A stretch of DNA of 64,000 nucleotides from positions 175,949 to 239,948 of the forward strand of contig JBFOMG010000001.1 of assembly GCA_040830725.1 (NCBI GenBank). The letters are read 5' to 3'. Under the pieces are notes generated by a model. It searched no databases, was not told the DNA's origin, and saw only the letters and a program-made list of their open reading frames with translations. Of this stretch, positions 18,709-26,106 are shown in pieces; position 1 is the first letter of the stretch, and each line of letters starts with the position of its first letter. Source of the stretch: JAWKWH01 sp040830725. GTDB lineage: Bacteria > Pseudomonadota > Alphaproteobacteria > Rhizobiales > Rhizobiaceae. The translations under genes were made by a program, and so were the position numbers.

Positions 18709-19524
18709 TTACCCGTCGATCTGGGCTGCCATTATGGCAATGGCCTTTTGATATACGGTTGCGGCGTTCCAGCCCTGAATGGCGCGGAAATTGCGCTGAC
18801 CCGGCTGATAACCGCGGCCCTTTTTCCATCCGTGAGCCCGCAGGAAATTGGCCGTTGACGCCAGCGCGTCCGCCGTCGAGCGAGAAAGATCGAGACGGCC
18901 ATTGCCGTCGCCGTCCCTGCCATACTTTGCAACACTGCCCGGCAGAAACTGGGTTTGGCCCCACTCGCCGTGCTTTGCGCCAACCGTGGACGATGACAGC
19001 ACGCCGCGATCGACCAACTGCAGTGCCGCGTACAAGTGCCCTGTAAAGAACTCCGACCGGCGGCAATCATAGGCCAACGTGGCGGTGGCCGATATCAGGT
19101 TGGTATTTCCCTGATAGCGACCGAAGGCGGTTTCCATTCCCCAAATCGCCATCAAAACACCTGGCGGCACTCCATAACGCGCTTCAAGATTGGCAAGCAA
19201 TTTTGCATGCCTGCGTTTTTGCGAACGTCCTTGCTTGACGATGGTTGCCGCACCCCGCACCTGCATGAATTTCTGCAGTGAATATTTGAAGCTCTTCTGC
19301 CCGCGATCCGCCTTGATCGTTGAGGTCGAATACCGTGTTTTGGCCAGCGCTGCCAAACCGCGCTTGCCAATCCCATTGGCCCGAGCTTCGGCCGCGAATT
19401 GCTGTTTCCAAGTCTCAAACCCGCGTGAAGTGTTACCGCATTTGGCAGCGTGCGCCACCGTCAGCGAAACGGCGAGGGCGACAGTTACGCCCGAAATGAC
19501 CTTGATACCCCTGGCAAACAACAT
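18709..19524 (-). CDS. lytic murein transglycosylase, MltB-type
   Basis: 271 residues with a signal peptide (about 1-27, ending VAHAAK). The catalytic Glu131 is in IWGMETAFG, followed by QLVDRG and GAKHGEWGQTQFLPGSVAKYG, all marks of the MltB/SLT family (short version without the C-terminal peptidoglycan-binding domain). It cleaves glycan strands to 1,6-anhydro-MurNAc ends in the periplasm during wall turnover. No lipobox is seen, so it is probably soluble rather than a lipoprotein. Confidence 0.9.
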   Translation of the reverse strand: MLFARGIKVISGVTVALAVSLTVAHAAKCGNTSRGFETWKQQFAAEARANGIGKRGLAALAKTRYSTSTIKADRGQKSFKYSLQKFMQVRGAATIVKQGRSQKRRHAKLLANLEARYGVPPGVLMAIWGMETAFGRYQGNTNLISATATLAYDCRRSEFFTGHLYAALQLVDRGVLSSSTVGAKHGEWGQTQFLPGSVAKYGRDGDGNGRLDLSRSTADALASTANFLRAHGWKKGRGYQPGQRNFRAIQGWNAATVYQKAIAIMAAQIDG

Positions 19525-19677
19525 GCCCGCTCCTCAATTTGTCAAACAATGTTTGCGTTGCGCGGCACAATGCCAATAGCGCGTGCCGATGTCACCAATT
19601 CAACATTAGAATGTTCAAATAAGGTGAACGCGATTTGCTTGGCAATATTTAGGCGCTAAGGCATCGTGCACTTGAAA

Positions 19678-20694
19678 CTAGGCAAATCCGTGTTCGACCA
19701 AGCTTTTCCCTGATGCAATGGCAGCATCCTCAACGGGAATGAACTCAATACCGAGCGCTTTTCTGGTTGCGCTATTATCGAGTTTACGATCAATTCCAAG
19801 CTCCGGCACCGTCAGCTTCGCTGTAGAATCGAACAAAGCCACGAGCTTGACCATGAAGTTCGGAAGCTCTTTTTTTGGCGCCTTTTTCGCCTTCTCTCCA
19901 AGTCCCTTGTGAAGTGCCTTGCCGACCTCTACGAGCCATGGCATTTCGGCGCATCCAAGATATCGTCCACCTGAAGGCTCTTTGGTTTCGGCCGCCAGCA
20001 GGTGCATCTTCGCAATATCGCGAACATCGACACACGGCATCTTCACCCGTGGTGCGCCAGGGAATTTTCCCTTCAAAAACATTTGCACCAGTTCGAGCGA
20101 GGCACCGAAATCGGAATCGAGCGGCGGGCCCATCACCAGACCCGGATTAACCGTCGAGAAGTGCATGTCGCCGCCCTCTTCGGCGATGAAGTCGCGCGCA
20201 GCCTTCTCAGCCAGCGTCTTGGATTTGTTGTACGGGCTCATTCCCGGACCATCGACAACCGACCAGTCATTTTCGTTGAAATTCAGTTTGTCGGGTGGGT
20301 GGCCGAACATGACGGCAACAAGTGAGGATGTCTGAACGAAGCGCTTGACACCGGCGGCCTTGGCAGCACGTAGGACCCTGAGGGTTCCCTCAACGGCGGG
20401 TTTGATCAGCTCATTTTCATCCTTGGGCTGCGCCAACGGAAATGGTGAGGCGACATGGGCGACCACATCACAACCTGTCACCGCTTCTTCCCAGCCAGCA
20501 TCTGATGAAAGATCCGCTTCAAAAATCTCCACTTCCGCCTTGCCGAAATGCTTTTTCAATGTTTCGACGACCTTTTCGCCCTTGGCTTTCGATCGCACGG
20601 TACCGCGAACCTTGTAACCCGCTTTCAAAAACTCAAGCGCCACGTGTTTGGCGATAAAACCGGAGATGCCGGTGATGAGAACTGTTTTTGTCAT
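19678..20694 (-). CDS. NAD(P)-dependent extended SDR reductase (dihydroflavonol-reductase-like), copy 1
   Basis: 338 residues. Rossmann signature GISGFIA at 9-15; catalytic Tyr155 and Lys159 (YNKSK). The family reduces aldehydes or ketones such as dihydroflavonols and diketides; the actual substrate here is unknown. ATG 20694 is chosen because GGAAGGA stands before it and the following MTKTVLITG is the expected N-terminus. A closely similar gene lies immediately upstream on the same strand (20748-21767), clearly a tandem duplication with matching blocks such as LAQPKDENELI and EGTLRVLRAA. Confidence 0.88.
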   Translation of the reverse strand: MTKTVLITGISGFIAKHVALEFLKAGYKVRGTVRSKAKGEKVVETLKKHFGKAEVEIFEADLSSDAGWEEAVTGCDVVAHVASPFPLAQPKDENELIKPAVEGTLRVLRAAKAAGVKRFVQTSSLVAVMFGHPPDKLNFNENDWSVVDGPGMSPYNKSKTLAEKAARDFIAEEGGDMHFSTVNPGLVMGPPLDSDFGASLELVQMFLKGKFPGAPRVKMPCVDVRDIAKMHLLAAETKEPSGGRYLGCAEMPWLVEVGKALHKGLGEKAKKAPKKELPNFMVKLVALFDSTAKLTVPELGIDRKLDNSATRKALGIEFIPVEDAAIASGKSLVEHGFA

Positions 20695-20747
20695 TTTGGA
20701 TTTTTCCTTCCCTCGAATAATTGGCGATCCGTTCACACAGACCGGCC

Positions 20748-21767
20748 TTAATCTCCAACCAAGCCGAGTTCGATCAGTCTGCGGCCGGTCGCAACAACTG
20801 CTTCTTCGGCCGCGATGAACTCGATTCCCAACGCCTTTCTCGTCCGGGTGGTATCGTAACGCCGTTCCAGCCCGAGATCCGGGATTACCGATCTTACTGC
20901 CGGGTCGAATTTGGCGACAATGCGCACGACAAAATCGGGTAGTACGAACTTCGGTGCCTTGCGGGCATCACTGCCAAGCGCTTTTCTCAGTACCCGCGCC
21001 ATTTCGATGATCCAAAGTGAGTCAGACGCAGCGATATACCGTCCTCCTGATGGCTCGTTCGTTTCCATGGCGAGAACATGCATCCGGGCAACATCGCGGA
21101 CGTCGACAACCGAAAAGTGAAGCCGTGGAGCGCCGGGATATTTCCCTGCAAGCAACATGCCGATGACTTCAAGCGAGGCGCTGATATCTTCGTCGAGGGG
21201 TGGTCCGAACACATAGGACGGGTTGATGCTGGCATAGTGCAAATCGCCTGCCTCGCTTACCACAAAGTCTCGCGCGGCACGTTCGGCAAGTGTCTTCGAC
21301 TTGACATAGGGGCTGGACCTGGGGTGGTCGAGATCAGACCAGTCGTTTTCGTCAAGAACAGTCTTGTCGTGACCGGCCGCGATCGCCGCAACCGACGAGG
21401 TATGGACAAACCGCTTGGCGCCCGCCTTGTGCGCAGCCCGCAACACCCGGAGCGTTCCTTCCACGGCCGGTCTGATGAGTTCATTTTCGTCTTTCGGTTG
21501 AGCAAGGGGAACAGGTGAGGCGACGTGGGCGACGCAATCGCAATCCTCTGCTGCCATATCCCAGCCGTCATCAGAAAGCAGGTCGGTCTCGGCGAAATCC
21601 AGGTTTGAGACATCTGTGTGCGCGGCAAGCGTTTGCCTGACCTGCTCTCCCTTTGCCGCCGTCCGCACGGTTCCGCGGACATGATAGCCAGCCTTGAGAA
21701 ACTCCAGCGCGACCTGCTTGGCGATGAAACCTGTGATCCCGGTCACGAGAACCGTTTTCATTGCCAT
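20748..21767 (-). CDS. NAD(P)-dependent extended SDR reductase, tandem copy 2
   Basis: 339 residues, paralogue of the downstream gene: GITGFIA at 10-16 and catalytic Tyr154/Lys158 (YVKSK). Both copies keep nucleotide-binding and catalytic residues, so both are probably active; they differ mainly in the C-terminal third, where substrate is bound, suggesting divergence of specificity. ATG 21767 or the in-frame ATG 21761 could start it. First gene of the pair, divergent from ybaN across an AT-rich 123-bp gap. Confidence 0.88.
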   Translation of the reverse strand: MAMKTVLVTGITGFIAKQVALEFLKAGYHVRGTVRTAAKGEQVRQTLAAHTDVSNLDFAETDLLSDDGWDMAAEDCDCVAHVASPVPLAQPKDENELIRPAVEGTLRVLRAAHKAGAKRFVHTSSVAAIAAGHDKTVLDENDWSDLDHPRSSPYVKSKTLAERAARDFVVSEAGDLHYASINPSYVFGPPLDEDISASLEVIGMLLAGKYPGAPRLHFSVVDVRDVARMHVLAMETNEPSGGRYIAASDSLWIIEMARVLRKALGSDARKAPKFVLPDFVVRIVAKFDPAVRSVIPDLGLERRYDTTRTRKALGIEFIAAEEAVVATGRRLIELGLVGD

Positions 21768-21890
21768 GTAAACCCCTTACTGCGACCAAGACGTGCATTC
21801 GGACATATCTCATTATTCGAAATCGCCGTACCATCAAATGATATTTTTTAGCACTTGGTCAAATGATTAGAGTGAACTACCACTTGCCGA

Positions 21891-22265
21891 ATGATCGACC
21901 CCTTCCGCCCGATCTGGCTTGCTACCGGGTTTCTGGCTGTTGGATTGGGTGTAGCGGGAGTTTTTCTGCCGCTGCTGCCAACCACGCCGTTCCTGCTGTT
22001 GGCCGCATTTGCCTTTGCGCGATCCTCGCCGCGCCTGCACGACAGGCTGGTCAATCACCGGAAATTCGGTCCGGTGATCGAAAACTGGCGTCAACATGGC
22101 GCCATTTCAAGGCGTGCGAAATTCGCTGCCGTGGCGGCCATGATTGCAGCCGTTGTGATTTCAGCGTTGATGGGTTTCAGCTCAACGATCATCATCATTC
22201 AGCTCGTTGTGATGGGATTTGTTTCGGTTTTCATTCTGACCCGGCCCGATGTGCCATTCGATTAA
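21891..22265 (+). CDS. YbaN family (DUF454) inner-membrane protein
   Basis: 124 residues with the family pattern: LGVAGVFLPLLPTTPFLLLAA in TM1-2, then FARSSPRLHDRLVNHRKFGPVI, and a second hydrophobic hairpin near residues 80-115. DUF454 proteins are small conserved inner-membrane proteins without assigned function. Complete and of normal length. Followed by the ffh leader region. Confidence 0.9.
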   Translation: MIDPFRPIWLATGFLAVGLGVAGVFLPLLPTTPFLLLAAFAFARSSPRLHDRLVNHRKFGPVIENWRQHGAISRRAKFAAVAAMIAAVVISALMGFSSTIIIIQLVVMGFVSVFILTRPDVPFD

Positions 22266-22498
22266 GCACATGACCGTTGACTTCGACTGGGTTTTCCTGT
22301 TTACACGCGCCGAAATCCGCGACGAGTCATCTACTCAGAGCGCCGACCGGGACCCGACAAAGGTGTAAACAGATCCCGGAGGTCAACACCCGGCAGCGCG
22401 TTGCGCCCCCGGGTGCAAAAGTGCTTTGAGCGATTGAAATTGCCGCGGACCGACACGACCTTGGAGCACAGACCTGTTCCAACGGACAAAGGAAAGAC
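22266..22498 (+). promoter_or_regulatory. ffh leader with two inverted repeats
   Basis: 233 bp without a gene. CTGTTTACAC (22297-22306) and GTGTAAACAG (22363-22372) are perfect inverted copies 56 bp apart. Downstream, CACCCGG (22389-22395) pairs with CCGGGTG (22407-22413) as a compact GC hairpin. AAAGGAAAG before the ATG at 22499 is the ribosome-binding site. Either a promoter with operator arms or a folded 5' leader of ffh. Confidence 0.4.
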
Positions 22499-24058
22499 AT
22501 GTTTGAATCGCTGCAGGAACGCCTTGGCGGCATATTGAACGGACTGACCGGGCGCGGTGCGCTGTCGGACAAGGACGTCGCCGCTGCGCTGCGCGAAGTG
22601 CGCCGTGCCCTGATCGAGGCCGATGTCGCGCTCGAAGTGGTTCGTGGGTTTACCGACAGGGTGCGTGAAAAGGCCGTTGGCGCTGAGGTTCTCAAAAGCA
22701 TCAAGCCCGGTCAGATGGTCGTCAAGATTGTCCATGACGAACTGGTCGAAATGCTGGGTTCCGAAGGGGTCGCCATCGACCTTAATGCGCCCGCTCCCGT
22801 CGTTGTCATGATGGTCGGTCTGCAGGGCTCCGGTAAAACGACCACGTCGGCAAAAATTGCCAAGCGGATGGCCGAGAAACAGGGCAAAAAAGTCCTGATG
22901 GCTTCGCTCGACACGCGGCGGCCGGCGGCCCAGGAACAGTTGCGCCAGCTTGGCGAACAGACAGACGTGCCGACGCTGCCCATCGTCGATGGCCAGTCGC
23001 CGGTCGATATCGCCAACCGGGCTGTGCAAGCCGGCAAGCTTGGCGGTCACGACGTCGTCATTCTCGACACGGCCGGCCGCACGCATATCGACGAGCCTCT
23101 GATGCTCGAAATGGCCGACATCAAAAAAGCTTCCAGTCCGCATGAAATATTGCTGGTTGCCGATTCGCTCACCGGTCAAGATGCGGTGAACCTTGCAAAG
23201 AGCTTTGACGAACGCGTCGGAATCACTGGTCTGGTCTTGACGCGCATGGATGGTGACGGGCGTGGCGGTGCTGCGCTATCGATGCGCGCGGTAACCGGCA
23301 AGCCGATCAAGCTGATTGGCACCGGCGAGAAGATGGATGCGCTGGAGGAATTCTATCCGAAGCGCATTGCTGACCGCATTCTTGGCATGGGCGACATTGT
23401 TTCGCTGGTTGAAAAGGCTGCCGAAACCATCGACGCGGAAAAAGCCGCCGAGATGGCCAAGAAGATGCAGTCAGGCAAGTTCGATCTGAACGATCTCGCC
23501 GACCAGCTTGGCCAAATGCAGAAGATGGGCGGAATGGGCGGCATCATGGGTCTCATGCCCGGGATGGGCAAGATGAAGGACCAGATGGCGGCCGCCGGAC
23601 TGGATGACAAGATGTTTGGCCGCCAACAGGCCATCATTTCCTCCATGACCAAATATGAACGTGCGCATCCCGAAGTGCTCAAGCACAGCCGCAAGAAGCG
23701 GATCGCTGCCGGCTCCGGAACCAATGCGGCGGAAATCAACAAATTGTTGAAAATGCACCGCCAGATGGCCGACATGATGAAGGCGATGGGCGGCGGCAAG
23801 GGCAAGGGTGCCGGCATGATGCGTTCGCTGATGGGTGGACTTGCTGGCAAGATGGGCCTTGGTGGCGGGATGCCTGACCTATCCAACATGGATCCGAAAC
23901 AGCTGGAGAAACTTCAGAAACAGGCAGAGGCCGCAGGTCTGACCAAGGATGGTGGAATGCCGCCACTGCCGGGCGGCGGTGGTTTGCCGGGACTTGGCGG
24001 GCCAAAGCTGCCGGGGCTTGGCGGCCCTTCGCTGCCGGGATTGGGCAAGAAGAAATGA
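22499..24058 (+). CDS. ffh: signal recognition particle protein Ffh (SRP54)
   Basis: 519 residues. N domain 1-90; GTPase G domain with GLQGSGKTTT at about 105-114, DTRRPAAQEQL, DTAGRTHID and the TRMDGDGRGG motif; then the Met-rich M domain (about 300-440) that binds 4.5S RNA and signal peptides, with the SIIS-like/KKRIAAGSG segment. The tail from about 470 is Gly/Pro/Leu-rich with GLGGPKLPGLGGP-type repeats, an extension beyond the E. coli protein. Targets membrane proteins cotranslationally. The stop overlaps the next gene by ATGA. Confidence 0.97.
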   Translation: MFESLQERLGGILNGLTGRGALSDKDVAAALREVRRALIEADVALEVVRGFTDRVREKAVGAEVLKSIKPGQMVVKIVHDELVEMLGSEGVAIDLNAPAPVVVMMVGLQGSGKTTTSAKIAKRMAEKQGKKVLMASLDTRRPAAQEQLRQLGEQTDVPTLPIVDGQSPVDIANRAVQAGKLGGHDVVILDTAGRTHIDEPLMLEMADIKKASSPHEILLVADSLTGQDAVNLAKSFDERVGITGLVLTRMDGDGRGGAALSMRAVTGKPIKLIGTGEKMDALEEFYPKRIADRILGMGDIVSLVEKAAETIDAEKAAEMAKKMQSGKFDLNDLADQLGQMQKMGGMGGIMGLMPGMGKMKDQMAAAGLDDKMFGRQQAIISSMTKYERAHPEVLKHSRKKRIAAGSGTNAAEINKLLKMHRQMADMMKAMGGGKGKGAGMMRSLMGGLAGKMGLGGGMPDLSNMDPKQLEKLQKQAEAAGLTKDGGMPPLPGGGGLPGLGGPKLPGLGGPSLPGLGKKK

Positions 24059-24612
24059 TCCCGGCGTCCAACATTGTCCCAATTCTTGAAACCGAACGGT
24101 TGGTCCTGCGCGGCATCGAGCAGCGTGATCACAAACCTTTTGCGGCATTTTACGCCACTGAAGCGACCAGCTTTGTCGGCGGTCCGATGAGTTCCGAGTT
24201 GGCCTGGCGAAAACTGGCGGGTTACGCGGGCGGCTGGCTGCTGCGCGGGTTCGGGCAATTCGCGGTGGAAGAAAAATCCACCGGCGATTTTGTCGGTGTC
24301 GTTGGGCCCTACCATCCGGAGGGCTGGCCCGAACCGGAGATTGCCTGGTCTATCGTGACGGATTTCCAGGGCAAGGGCTATGCCAAGGAAGCTGCCTTGC
24401 GCTCATTGCGATACGCTTATGAGGACCTTGGATGGCAGAAGGCTTGCTCCTGTATCGATGCTGAAAATACTCCCTCGATCCGGCTTGCCGAAAGTCTCGG
24501 TGCGGTGTGCGAAGGAGAAACCGAAATCCGCCCCTTCGGCCCAGCGTTGCTCTACCGGCACAAATCGCCTGCCGAGATACTCGGTTCGAATCATCTGGGG
24601 AGCGCGGCATGA
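24055..24612 (+). CDS. GNAT family N-acetyltransferase (RimJ-like)
   Basis: 185 residues. Starts with ETERLVLRGIEQRD, the first strand of RimJ/RimL-type acetyltransferases. The acetyl-CoA motif is the stretch GKGYAKEAALRSLRYAYEDL (about 103-122). Substrate unknown; relatives acetylate ribosomal protein N-termini or small molecules. It overlaps ffh upstream and the chorismate mutase downstream, each by ATGA, so the three are one translational unit. Confidence 0.88.
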   Translation: MIPASNIVPILETERLVLRGIEQRDHKPFAAFYATEATSFVGGPMSSELAWRKLAGYAGGWLLRGFGQFAVEEKSTGDFVGVVGPYHPEGWPEPEIAWSIVTDFQGKGYAKEAALRSLRYAYEDLGWQKACSCIDAENTPSIRLAESLGAVCEGETEIRPFGPALLYRHKSPAEILGSNHLGSAA

Positions 24613-24926
24613 GCGATTCCGAAAATGCCATGGCGTTGCTGAAAGAATATCGCCAATCGATCGACAATTTCGACGCCATGCTCGTTCACACCTTGGCCGA
24701 GCGTTTTCGCTGCACCAAAGCGGTTGGCGAATTGAAAGCCAAGCATGATCTGCCGCCAGCCGATCCCGCACGTGAAAAGACGCAGATTGAGCGGCTGCGG
24801 CGCTTGGCAAAAGAATCGGATCTCGATCCGGACTTTGCGGAGAAATTCCTGAATTTCGTCATTCAGGAGGTGATCCGCCATCACGAAAGAATTGCCGCCG
24901 AAAGCGGCGCAAAAGACGACGATTGA
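24609..24926 (+). CDS. chorismate mutase, AroQ type II
   Basis: 105 residues, all-helical AroQ fold. It converts chorismate to prephenate for phenylalanine and tyrosine. Helix 1 (LLKEYRQSIDNFDAMLVHTL) holds the first active-site Arg, then ERFRCTKAVGELKAKHDLP with Arg/Lys, and the C-terminal helix FLNFVIQEVIRHHERIA. ATG 24609 overlaps the GNAT stop; the longer upstream frame lies inside the GNAT gene and is not used. Stand-alone chorismate mutase between ffh and rpsP is common in Rhizobiales. Confidence 0.92.
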   Translation: MSDSENAMALLKEYRQSIDNFDAMLVHTLAERFRCTKAVGELKAKHDLPPADPAREKTQIERLRRLAKESDLDPDFAEKFLNFVIQEVIRHHERIAAESGAKDDD

Positions 24927-24961
24927 AATTCAACGAACAAAGCTCATCAGGAGAAAATGTA

Positions 24962-25492
24962 ATGGCACTGAAAATCCGGCTGGCACGCGCTGGCTCAAAA
25001 AAACGACCCTATTATCATGTGGTTATCGCCGATGTACGTTCGCCGCGCGATGGCCGGTTTATCGAACAGGTGGGTTCTTGGAACCCGATGCTGCCAAAGG
25101 ACGGCGAGCGGGTAAAGCTTAACGAAGAGCGCATCAAGCACTGGCTCGGCCATGGAGCCAAGCCAACCGATCGCGTGCTGCGTTTTCTGGATGAAGCAGG
25201 TATCGCCAAGCGTGAGGCGCGCAACAATCCCAATAAGGCCCAGCCGGGCAAGAAGGCGATGGAGCGCATAGAAGCTGCCAAGCAGGCAGACGAAGAGGCA
25301 AAGGCCAAGGCCGAGGAGGAAGCCGCAGCCGCGAAACAGGCTGAGGAAGAAGCAAAGGCTGCTGAGGCCGAAGCTCCGGCCGAAGAAGCCCCGGCCGAAG
25401 AGGAACCGGCCGCCGAGGCGCCCGCTGAGGCGGAAGCTGCTGAAGAGGCACCGGCAGAAGAAGAAGCGAAGAAGGAAGAAGCTGCTTCCTGA
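24962..25492 (+). CDS. rpsP: 30S ribosomal protein S16 with long acidic C-terminal tail
   Basis: 176 residues; S16 itself is the first ~85 (MALKIRLARAG, KKRPYYHVVIADVRSPRDGRFIE, WLGHGAKPTDRV). From about residue 100 onward the protein is a low-complexity tail of Ala, Glu, Lys and Pro, rich in AEE and APAEE units. Tails of this kind occur in other Rhizobiales. AGGAG lies 8 bp before ATG 24962. The usual downstream partners rimM, trmD and rplS are absent; a terminator follows directly. Confidence 0.96.
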   Translation: MALKIRLARAGSKKRPYYHVVIADVRSPRDGRFIEQVGSWNPMLPKDGERVKLNEERIKHWLGHGAKPTDRVLRFLDEAGIAKREARNNPNKAQPGKKAMERIEAAKQADEEAKAKAEEEAAAAKQAEEEAKAAEAEAPAEEAPAEEEPAAEAPAEAEAAEEAPAEEEAKKEEAAS

Positions 25493-25516
25493 TAGATCTG
25501 CATGCTTCGCGTCATC

Positions 25517-25549
25517 AACGGCGGGTCAATCGATCCGCCGTTTGTTTTT
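25517..25549 (+). terminator. rho-independent terminator after rpsP
   Basis: AACGGCGG (25517-25524) pairs with CCGCCGTT (25535-25542) around a 10-base loop, followed by TGTTTTT. It lies 25 bp after the rpsP stop and closes the ffh-rpsP operon. Confidence 0.88.
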
Positions 25550-25566
25550 GCAACCGACAACAATGA

Positions 25567-26004
25567 ATGTCATCGTGCGGGTTGTACCTGAAGGATCGAC
25601 CGTTGTTACCGCCAATCGAAAAAACGAGGACACTCCCGTTTCCGGTTTCTAAGATCTACGCCGCATGGACATCGTCGGAGACGGTCATTCCACCAGCTAC
25701 ATCAATGGAGATCGATCCGCAGATCGGCGGTGATTACCGGCTCATCATCAATACGCCGGATTTCAAGGCGCGTTGCGAAGGCACCTTTTTAGTTGTCGAA
25801 CCTGATAACCGGCTTGTCTACTCGTGGTCATGGGAGGGCGATGACAATGTCACCCAGATCGATGTTCAAATTGCCGATGACCCGGATGGTGCGAAAGTTA
25901 CTCTCTCCCATTCGGGCTTTTCAGATGAGCAGAGCCGAACCAATCACGATCATGGCTGGGACAGTTTTTTCACCGGGTTTGAGGCTTTTCTGGACGATCA
26001 GTGA
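25567..26004 (+). CDS. SRPBCC / AHSA1-like domain protein
   Basis: 145 residues. Begins with the strand-helix pattern of the Bet v1/START-like fold (IEKTRTLPFPVSKIYAAWTS), with GGDYRLIINTPDF in the middle and HDHGWDSFFTGFEAFL as the closing helix, typical of AHSA1-type SRPBCC proteins that bind hydrophobic ligands or act as stress co-factors. Specific role unknown. It lies just after the rpsP terminator and before typA, so it probably has its own promoter. Confidence 0.85.
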   Translation: MSSCGLYLKDRPLLPPIEKTRTLPFPVSKIYAAWTSSETVIPPATSMEIDPQIGGDYRLIINTPDFKARCEGTFLVVEPDNRLVYSWSWEGDDNVTQIDVQIADDPDGAKVTLSHSGFSDEQSRTNHDHGWDSFFTGFEAFLDDQ

Positions 26005-26106
26005 TTGGCTACTGACAGTCTTTCATCTGGCCGGGTTCTGCTGTAGAAGCGCGGCAGATTCACGCAAATCCACTGGCTTTGCAAACCGCTTCCCGAAAGA
26101 AACCCA

